From Clostridia bacterium (GTDB lineage Bacteria > Bacillota_A > Clostridia > Christensenellales > Aristaeellaceae): a DNA stretch of 5,266 bases. The number at the start of each line of letters is the position of its first letter. Positions within the stretch are counted from its first letter, which is position 1. Location of the stretch: the NCBI GenBank assembly GCA_017398245.1, contig JAFQGN010000304.1, forward strand, positions 1 to 5,266, given 5' to 3'. The position numbers and the translations under genes are program-made. Positions 1 through 5,266 of the stretch are shown here, in pieces. The notes beneath the pieces were generated by a model. It saw only the letters and a program-made list of their open reading frames with translations, ran no database searches and was not told where the DNA came from.

Positions 1-363
1 GTGCAGGCCGGCATTATGAAAATGAAGGTGCATGTTTCCCGCATGCGCAGGGCGAAGGCAGACCCGGCCGAAAAGAAGAAGCCCAAATCCAAGGCAAGCG
101 TGCAGATCGCGACCGCGCAGGTGGCGATGGACTGCGATATCCGCGGCATGAATGTGGAAGAAGGCATTCTGGCGGTGGATCTGTTCCTCGATTCCGCGCA
201 GCGCGGCGGGCTCAAGACCGTTTCCATCATCCACGGCAAGGGCACCGGCCTTCTGCGCAACGGCATACAGAACCACCTGAGGCATCATCCGTTTATCAAG
301 GAGTTCCGTCTGGGCCGCTACGGCGAGGGCGAGGACGGCGTGACGATCGCAACGCTGAAGTAA
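1..363 (+). CDS. mutS2: MutS2 family protein, C-terminal part with Smr domain (5' end outside window)
   Basis: This is the last 120 codons of a gene whose start lies upstream; the GTG at base 1 is an internal valine, not a start. The opening residues (VQAGIMKMKV) match the conserved stretch that precedes the linker in MutS2. A basic, lysine-rich linker follows (about residues 16-33). The Smr domain runs from about 43 to 120: CDIRG at 45-49 corresponds to the family LDLRG motif, HGKGTG is at 78-83, and the closing GVTIATL corresponds to the usual GVTxxxL end. MutS2 proteins are MutS-like ATPases without mismatch-repair function. They are linked to suppression of recombination and, in Bacillus subtilis, to splitting of collided ribosomes; the Smr domain binds or cleaves nucleic acid. 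The ATPase region is not in the window. The domain looks intact to its TAA stop. The family call is very secure. Confidence 0.93.
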   Translation: MQAGIMKMKVHVSRMRRAKADPAEKKKPKSKASVQIATAQVAMDCDIRGMNVEEGILAVDLFLDSAQRGGLKTVSIIHGKGTGLLRNGIQNHLRHHPFIKEFRLGRYGEGEDGVTIATLK

Positions 364-390
364 AAAAAGCTCCACATCCTATTTTTTAGA

Positions 391-678
391 CCGGAATCGG
401 CGTGTTTTGATGAAAACCGCAGCTATGCGGCGACTATTCATAAGATCTGCGGCTGCGTGTTTTGACAAAGGCTGCACAGACGCGAGCTGTATCTACAAGG
501 CTGGAATCGGTGTGTTTGGGCGAGAGCTGCAGCAGACTTGCCAAAAAGGCATGCGACGCAGGCTGCATCGGTAATGTTGACTTTTGCGCGGCTATGGCCG
601 TGTGTATGCAAAAGCGCGATCTGGCCGGTGTGAATCGACATTACGCCTGCGTTCGAGCTGAGGCCGCAGGTTTTCCAA
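391..678. repeat. Degenerate tandem repeat array, about five units of 55-62 bases
   Basis: Imperfect units begin near 391, 446, 501, 563 and 621 (spacings 55, 55, 62, 58). Units 1 and 3 share GGAATCGGYGTGTTT (393-407 and 503-517, one mismatch). Units 1 and 2 share GCGTGTTTTGA exactly (400-410 and 455-465). In units 1, 2 and 4 a TTGA-starting hexamer (407, 462, 577) is followed exactly 22 bases later by a TAT-starting hexamer (435, 490, 605): TTGATG/TATTCA, TTGACA/TATCTA and TTGACT/TATGCA. Position-by-position identity between units 1 and 2 is about 56 percent, so the array is old and decayed. Unit lengths are not multiples of three and short ORFs across it lack ribosome binding sites, so it looks non-coding. 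The 22-base gap is too long for an ordinary sigma-70 promoter. Function unknown. The last unit is the weakest and its right boundary is approximate. Confidence 0.6.
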
Positions 679-704
679 GCCGCATTCCCGAATGCATATC
701 AAGC

Positions 705-732
705 GCCCGTCTGTCTGCGAGGGCAGGCGGGC
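705..732 (+). promoter_or_regulatory. Leader hairpin with GCGA (GNRA) tetraloop upstream of the response regulator
   Basis: Bases 705-716 pair with 721-732 to form a 12-bp stem closed by the four-base loop GCGA (717-720), which fits the stable GNRA tetraloop class. Three pairs are G-U wobbles (710/727, 714/723, 716/721). These pair only in RNA read from the + strand and would be A-C mismatches in the opposite transcript, so the structure belongs to the regulator's leader. There is no T-tract after the stem (bases after 732 are CGAACCTATCC), so it is not a standard intrinsic terminator. It lies 12 bases before the ribosome binding site at 745-752. Possible roles are mRNA stabilisation, protein or RNA binding, or processing; none is shown by the sequence. 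Confidence 0.6.
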
Positions 733-759
733 CGAACCTATCCGAAAGGAGAGAAGCAC

Positions 760-1446
<687 letters not shown>

Positions 1447-1449
1447 GCC

Positions 1450-2940
1450 GTGAAAAATCGGCTCTTCTGGCGGCTGTTTGCCGCGTTTACGGCGGCGATG
1501 CTGCTGACAGTGGCGGTATCGTCGTTTTTCATGGTGGCCATGGTTCGCGCGGAGCGGCAGGAAGCGCTCGAGAGCGAGATCATGTTGCAGGCGAGGGACA
1601 TCGCGCTGCTTCTGAGCGAAAACACGGCCCCCGGGCTTAGTTTTTTCCAGCGTGAACCCGTTCTCGGACAGGGCGTCGTATCAAAGATCATTTCGGTGCG
1701 CGAGGAGTATTCCGCGACGGTATGGCTGGTGTATTCCAACGGCATGGCCTACACGATCGGCGAGGAAGTGATCAGCTCGGAACAGCTGACGAACGATTTT
1801 GTTCTGCAGGAGCTGTACCGGGTGCTTTCGGGCGAGGAGATCCTCGTACGCGGGCTGCTGGACGGCGACCAGAGCATCATCACCATTGGCGTACCGTGGG
1901 GAATGGGCCTTGGGCGCAGGGTGGAAGGCGCGGTGATGCTGCACATTTCCGTGGCGGACATGTATGTGGATTACAGCGATATGATCCGCAATGCGGCGAT
2001 CAGCGCAGGGTTTGCGTTCGTCCTGGGCGCGGTGCTCAGCTTTCTGATCGCCTCCTCGCAGACGAAGCCGCTCCGCAGGATCAACGAAACGGTTGCAGAA
2101 TTTGCCAAGGGCAGGCTGGAAAGCCGGATCGAAATTCAGGGAAAGAGCGAGATCGCCGAGCTGGCGCAGACGTTCAACCGCATGGCGGAGGATCTTTCAC
2201 GGCTGGAGGAATCCAGAAGGAGCTTTGTGGCTTCGGTTTCGCACGAGCTGCGCTCGCCGCTGACGTGCATTCGCGGGTATATCGAGGGCATGCTGGACGG
2301 GACGATCCCCGCCGATGAGCAGCCGAAGTATCTGGACGTTGTGCTGGCCGAAACGAACCGGCTGACGACGCTGGTGAACGATTTGCTGGATCTTTCGCGC
2401 ATCGAATCTGGCAAGGTCTCGATGGAGAAAAAGGCGTTCGACCTGAACGAGCTGATGCGGCTGACGCTGATCAAGTTTGAGACGAGGATCGACAAGAAGA
2501 ATCTGAACGTGGAGGCGAATCTGCGCGATGAGCCGCTGTATGTGCATGCGGACAGCGCGCGGATCGCTCAGGTGCTGACGAATCTGATCGACAATGCGAT
2601 CAAATTCACTCCGGAGGGCGGGCTGCTGAGCGTTTCGGCATATCCGACGGGAGAAAAATGCATGGTTTCGGTGAAGGACAACGGGCCGGGCATCGCGCCG
2701 GACGATCTGCCGTTTATCTTTGACCGGTTCTACAAGGCCGACAAGGCGCATACATCCGGCATGGGCACGGGGCTCGGCCTTTCTATCGTCAAGAAAATCC
2801 TGGAACAGCATGGGCAGAACATCCGCTGCCAGAGCGGATTGAACGGGACGGAATTCCTGTTCACGCTCGACCCGGCGCAGCCCGAGGAAAAGAAACCCCA
2901 CTACACAGATGCGGAAGAACCGAAAGGAGAAGATATGTAA
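1450..2940 (+). CDS. Membrane sensor histidine kinase, HAMP-HisKA-HATPase_c type
   Basis: This 496-residue kinase is the partner of the preceding regulator. Transmembrane helix 1 is about 8-31. An extracytoplasmic sensor region of about 150 residues (32-181) follows; VWLVYSNGMAYTIG (91-104) is reminiscent of the PAS/Cache-like sensor folds common in clostridial kinases. Helix 2 is about 182-202, HAMP about 203-255 and HisKA about 256-322, with phospho-acceptor H265 in SVSHELRSP. The ATPase has the N box N378-N382 (NLIDN), G1 box DNGPG (410-414), F box PFIFDRFYKAD (421-431) and G2 box GMGTGLGLSIV (437-447). All catalytic motifs are intact. The start is GTG at 1450, nine bases after GAGGTG (1435-1440); the next in-frame ATG falls inside helix 1. 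The charged tail (about 475-496) lies beyond the ATPase fold, and its codons contain pepT's ribosome binding site. The sensed signal is unknown, so no gene name is given. Confidence 0.95.
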   Translation: MKNRLFWRLFAAFTAAMLLTVAVSSFFMVAMVRAERQEALESEIMLQARDIALLLSENTAPGLSFFQREPVLGQGVVSKIISVREEYSATVWLVYSNGMAYTIGEEVISSEQLTNDFVLQELYRVLSGEEILVRGLLDGDQSIITIGVPWGMGLGRRVEGAVMLHISVADMYVDYSDMIRNAAISAGFAFVLGAVLSFLIASSQTKPLRRINETVAEFAKGRLESRIEIQGKSEIAELAQTFNRMAEDLSRLEESRRSFVASVSHELRSPLTCIRGYIEGMLDGTIPADEQPKYLDVVLAETNRLTTLVNDLLDLSRIESGKVSMEKKAFDLNELMRLTLIKFETRIDKKNLNVEANLRDEPLYVHADSARIAQVLTNLIDNAIKFTPEGGLLSVSAYPTGEKCMVSVKDNGPGIAPDDLPFIFDRFYKADKAHTSGMGTGLGLSIVKKILEQHGQNIRCQSGLNGTEFLFTLDPAQPEEKKPHYTDAEEPKGEDM

Positions 2941-4154
2941 TGAAAGCATACGAAAGACTGATCCGATACACCGCCTTCCCCACCGCTTCGGACGAGGCGA
3001 GCCAGAGCTGGCCGAGCACCCCGCAGCAGCGCGTGTTCGCCGAAGCGCTGGCTGAGGAAATGAAAGAACTGGGCATGACGGAGATCAGCGTGGACGAGAA
3101 CGGATACTGCTTCGGCACGATCGAGAGCAATATCGAAAACTGGAACGGAAAGACGATCGGCTTTATCGCCCATCTCGACGTCGTGCGCGACGTGCCCTTT
3201 GAGAACATCAAGACCCGCCTGATCCCGAATTACGACGGCGGCGTGGTAACGCTGGAATCCGGCGCGCAGATGGATCCGGCGGAATATGTGTTCCTGAAAA
3301 ACTATGTGGGCGAGACGCTGCTGGTGACGGACGGCACCACTCTGCTGGGCGCGGACGACAAGGCCGGCATCGCAAATGTGCTGACGTATGCCGAATACTG
3401 CAAGGAGCACCCGGAATACAAGCACGGCCGCGTGCGCGTGGGCTTTACGCCGGATGAGGAGATCGGCCGCGGTGCTCTGCGCTTTGACATAAAGGCGTTT
3501 GGCGCGGATTACGCCTATACTCTGGACGGCGGCTTCTTTGGCGAGGTCTGCTACGAGACGTTCAACGCGGCTTCGGCCAAGATCACGGTGGAGGGCGTGA
3601 ACATCCATCCCGGCTCTGCAAAGGGCAAGATGATCAACGCCGCACGCATCGCCGCCGAGTATGACTCGCTGCTGCCGGAAGCCGAGCGCCCGGAGAACAC
3701 CGAAGGATACGAGGGGTTCTATCATCTGATCGGCATGAAGGGCGAGACTGAGCACGCCGAGCTGTATTACATCCTGCGCGATCACGACGCCGGAAAGCTG
3801 AACGAGAAAAAGGCGAAGGTCATCGAAGCGGCCGAGCAGCTGAACAGGAAATACGGAAAAGAACTGGTGAAGGCGGAAGTGGCCGACAGCTACCGCAATA
3901 TGAAGGAAGTGCTGGTGGACCACATGCATCTGATAGACAACGCCTGCGAAGCCGTGCGCAAGACCGGCAGAGAGCCCACGATGGTGGCGGCCCGCGGCGG
4001 CACCGACGGTTGCCAGCTTTCTTTCATGGGTCTCCCCTGCCCCAATCTGGGCACGGGCAGCCACAACCACCACGGCAAAATGGAATTCGCCATTGTGGAA
4101 GAGATGGACAAGTGCGTGGAAATGATCCGCAATATCGTGGACTATTACGCATAA
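2940..4154 (+). CDS. pepT: Peptidase T (tripeptide aminopeptidase, M20B zinc peptidase)
   Basis: PepT is a cytoplasmic di-zinc enzyme that removes the N-terminal residue from tripeptides in the last steps of peptide use. At 404 residues this matches the usual length of about 408. Expected metal and catalytic residues are present: H78 and D80 in IAHLD, the bridging aspartate in LLGADDKAG (136-143), catalytic E173 and ligand E174 in TPDEEIG, D196 in TLDGG, and H378 in NHHGKMEF. The dimerisation-domain signature VNIHPGSAKGKMINA (220-234) and the stretches EGYEGFYHL, RGGTDG and LSFMGLPCPNL are also typical. One oddity is VVRD after the H78/D80 pair, where characterised PepT has TSPD. ATG 2940 overlaps the kinase stop by one base (TAATG), and AAAGGAGA (2923-2930) lies nine bases before it, so translation is probably coupled to the kinase. 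No promoter of its own was found. There is no signal peptide, in keeping with a cytoplasmic enzyme. Confidence 0.94.
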   Translation: MKAYERLIRYTAFPTASDEASQSWPSTPQQRVFAEALAEEMKELGMTEISVDENGYCFGTIESNIENWNGKTIGFIAHLDVVRDVPFENIKTRLIPNYDGGVVTLESGAQMDPAEYVFLKNYVGETLLVTDGTTLLGADDKAGIANVLTYAEYCKEHPEYKHGRVRVGFTPDEEIGRGALRFDIKAFGADYAYTLDGGFFGEVCYETFNAASAKITVEGVNIHPGSAKGKMINAARIAAEYDSLLPEAERPENTEGYEGFYHLIGMKGETEHAELYYILRDHDAGKLNEKKAKVIEAAEQLNRKYGKELVKAEVADSYRNMKEVLVDHMHLIDNACEAVRKTGREPTMVAARGGTDGCQLSFMGLPCPNLGTGSHNHHGKMEFAIVEEMDKCVEMIRNIVDYYA

Positions 4155-4160
4155 AACAAA

Positions 4161-4208
4161 ATGCGAAAACGCCGAGCACAGGGCTGCCTGCGCTCGGCGT
4201 TTTTGCAT
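4161..4208 (+). terminator. Strong intrinsic terminator after pepT, probably bidirectional
   Basis: Bases 4161-4177 pair with 4192-4208 to give a 17-bp stem with one G-T wobble (4165/4204). The core AAAACGCCGAGC / GCTCGGCGTTTT is perfect. The 14-base loop can itself pair, CAGG (4179-4182) with CCTG (4187-4190), around GCTG. The T-run at 4200-4204 serves the + strand. The A-run at 4166-4169 would give a U-run on the opposite strand, so it may also stop transcripts coming from the right. It begins six bases after the pepT stop and should end the regulator-kinase-pepT transcript. Confidence 0.9.
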
Positions 4209-4257
4209 TGTGCGCGCCTTTATGGCGGCAAAACACGGATCAAAAGCGGCTGAACGG

Positions 4258-4289
4258 GCACGAAATGTTTGTGCATAATTCTGTCACAA
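4258..4289. other. Possible operator-like palindromes upstream of the adaptor promoter
   Basis: GCACGAA (4258-4264) and TTTGTGC (4268-4274) form a 17-base near-palindrome around ATG, with one G-T mismatch. Overlapping it, TTGTG (4269-4273) is mirrored by CACAA (4285-4289) across 11 bases. Both lie 30-60 bases before the -10 hexamer at 4321, where an activator or repressor could bind. The spacing does not fit the CRP consensus. No known operator was recognised, and short AT-rich inverted repeats can arise by chance. Confidence 0.25.
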
Positions 4290-4317
4290 TTTGTTCTTTT
4301 TTTGCGGCGCGAAAATG

Positions 4318-4326
4318 TGTTATGAT
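4318..4326 (+). promoter_or_regulatory. Extended -10 promoter for the adaptor gene
   Basis: TGT-TATGAT (4318-4326) fits an extended -10 element, TGnTATAAT with one mismatch in the hexamer. The matching -35 position at 17-base spacing (4298-4303) is only a T-run, so the TG extension or an activator would have to compensate. A start near 4332-4334 would leave a leader of about 60 bases. The site lies after the terminator and in an AT-rich stretch, as expected for a new transcription unit. Confidence 0.45.
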
Positions 4327-4376
4327 GTTAAATTGAGAGGAAATACTTCTATATAAAACTACCCGAAACAAACGGT

Positions 4377-4385
4377 AAAAGGAGG
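4377..4385 (+). promoter_or_regulatory. Ribosome binding site that sets the TTG start of the adaptor
   Basis: AAAAGGAGG is a near-perfect Shine-Dalgarno sequence eight bases before TTG 4394. An in-frame TAA at 4376-4378 rules out any start further upstream, and the first in-frame ATG (4436) is too far away and inside the signal peptide. Confidence 0.85.
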
Positions 4386-4393
4386 CGGTTATT

Positions 4394-5266
4394 TTGCGCT
4401 TTGGCAAATGGATCGCTCTGGCGGTAGTGCCGGCAATGCTGTGCTCGTGCTCTTTACTGCCGCAGGAAGAGGAATATGTGAGCAAGCCGACGATCCGTTC
4501 CTACACCCAGGCGGAATACGAGCTGAGCTATGTCCAATTTGGCGATGTGACGCTGACGGAAAATGTATCGTGCAAATACATGCCCGCATCGACCGAAACA
4601 CTCTCGTTCAGCGTGGGCGGCGTGTATTACGATGATATTTATGTGGAAAAGGGCGACCTTGTGAAGAAGGGGCAGCTGCTGGCGCAGCTGGACGTGAGCG
4701 GCCTGAGCGAAAGCATTGAAGCGCTGGAAGAGCAGATCGCATCGTATGAAAGATCGGTTCGCAATCTGGAGGAGCAGTGCGCTTTGGCCGTCGGCGCGCA
4801 GGAGCGCCTGCTGGCTACGATGACTCCGCAGCAGGCTGCGGCGCAGCAGACGCCCGAGGAAGTGCGCGAGCAGTATATAAGGCAGATCGGCGCGCTGGAG
4901 GACCAGATAACCATCAGCCGCATGCGCATTGAGGAAGAAAAAACAAAGCTGGAACAGCGAAGGCTGTATGCCGGGATCGACGGCGCGATCACCTATGCGC
5001 GCAAAATGGAACAGGGCATGCGCTCGGCCGAGGGCGAACTGGTGATCGGCATCGCAGATGCTTCCACCTCGGTCTTCAGCGGTTCCACGGCGAATTACGA
5101 GCTGCTGCCGGAAGGCATGGAAGTGAGCATATACAGCAAAAAGGAATATCTGCCGGCGGTGGTGGTTTCGGCCGAATCGCTGGGGCTTGAGGAAGAGTAT
5201 TCCAACAAAGGCGCAAAAACGCTGTATTTCCAGCTGCTTGAACCCAATGCGAGCCTGGAAACGAAC
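4394..5266 (+). CDS. Lipoprotein membrane-fusion / periplasmic-adaptor-like efflux subunit (3' end outside window)
   Basis: The reading frame is open from TTG 4394 to the window edge (291 codons, no stop), so the C-terminus is missing. The N-terminus is a lipoprotein signal: a short basic start (RFGKW), a hydrophobic run, then the lipobox-like LCSC with C19 as the likely lipidated residue. This places the protein on the outer face of the membrane. The first half of a biotinyl-lipoyl-like domain follows, SFSVGGVYYDDIYVEKGD and KKGQLLAQLD (about 71-100). Two glutamate-rich helices predicted to form a coiled-coil hairpin come next (about 104-132 and 154-189). The returning half-motif is LYAGIDGAITYARKMEQG (191-208), then the start of a beta-barrel-like region. 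This order is that of MacA/HlyD-type adaptors that partner ABC or RND pumps. In a Gram-positive host an ABC (MacB/FtsX-like) partner downstream is the likely context, but none is visible. Family call fairly secure; substrate unknown. Confidence 0.82.
   Translation, partial: MRFGKWIALAVVPAMLCSCSLLPQEEEYVSKPTIRSYTQAEYELSYVQFGDVTLTENVSCKYMPASTETLSFSVGGVYYDDIYVEKGDLVKKGQLLAQLDVSGLSESIEALEEQIASYERSVRNLEEQCALAVGAQERLLATMTPQQAAAQQTPEEVREQYIRQIGALEDQITISRMRIEEEKTKLEQRRLYAGIDGAITYARKMEQGMRSAEGELVIGIADASTSVFSGSTANYELLPEGMEVSIYSKKEYLPAVVVSAESLGLEEEYSNKGAKTLYFQLLEPNASLETN

Noticed and set aside
361..388. A-run and T-run after the mutS2 stop (TAAAAAA / TTTTTTA) as a terminator
   Set aside because: The possible seven-pair stem is made only of A-T pairs with a 14-base loop and no GC core, so it does not qualify as an intrinsic terminator.
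462..495. TTGACA ... TATCTA as a sigma-70 promoter
   Set aside because: The hexamers are good, but the 22-base spacer is too long, and the same spacing recurs in other repeat units, so it is treated as a repeat property.
410..574. 54-codon ORF from ATG 410 across the repeat array
   Set aside because: It has no ribosome binding site, lies entirely within decayed non-triplet repeats, and its cysteine/arginine-rich product resembles no known protein.
2901..4208. 435-codon minus-strand ORF opposite pepT
   Set aside because: It is a shadow of the GC-rich pepT frame. pepT has full family motifs, while the antisense product is histidine/arginine-rich with no domain and runs through the terminator.
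4333..4357. TTGAGA and TATAAA as an alternative adaptor promoter
   Set aside because: The spacer is only 13 bases, too short for a normal sigma-70 promoter; the extended -10 at 4318-4326 is preferred.

Overview
The window looks like part of a chromosome from a Bacillota (Firmicutes) bacterium, probably a fairly GC-rich member of the Clostridia. The pointers are a MutS2 tail, strong AGGAGG-type ribosome binding sites, GTG and TTG starts, a PhoB/PhoR-style two-component pair and a lipoprotein efflux adaptor. The clade is an inference. No mobile element, CRISPR array, tRNA or rRNA is visible.

Layout, with all genes on the + strand: (1) 1-363 is the 3' end of mutS2, with its Smr domain. (2) 364-759 is a 396-base non-coding gap. 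It holds about five degenerate copies of a 55-62 base tandem repeat (391-678) and then a 12-bp hairpin capped by a GCGA tetraloop (705-732), just upstream of the next ribosome binding site. (3) 760-1446 is an OmpR/PhoB-type response regulator. (4) 1450-2940 is its membrane histidine kinase, three bases downstream. (5) 2940-4154 is peptidase T (pepT), overlapping the kinase stop by one base (TAATG). (6) 4161-4208 is a long intrinsic terminator that closes this operon. (7) 4209-4393 is an intergenic region with a small palindrome, an extended -10 promoter and a strong ribosome binding site. (8) 4394 to the window edge is a lipoprotein membrane-fusion/periplasmic-adaptor-like protein. It starts at TTG and is cut off by the end of the window.

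How the genes work together: the kinase and regulator form a complete signalling pair. They appear to be co-transcribed and translationally coupled with pepT, a cytoplasmic tripeptidase, so peptide use may be tied to the signal or PepT may simply share the transcript. The adaptor gene is a separate unit behind the terminator and is probably followed, outside the window, by an ABC transporter. Whether the two-component system controls it cannot be told from this sequence. I see no clear exotic system. The most unusual material is the repeat array and the hairpin leader between mutS2 and the regulator.
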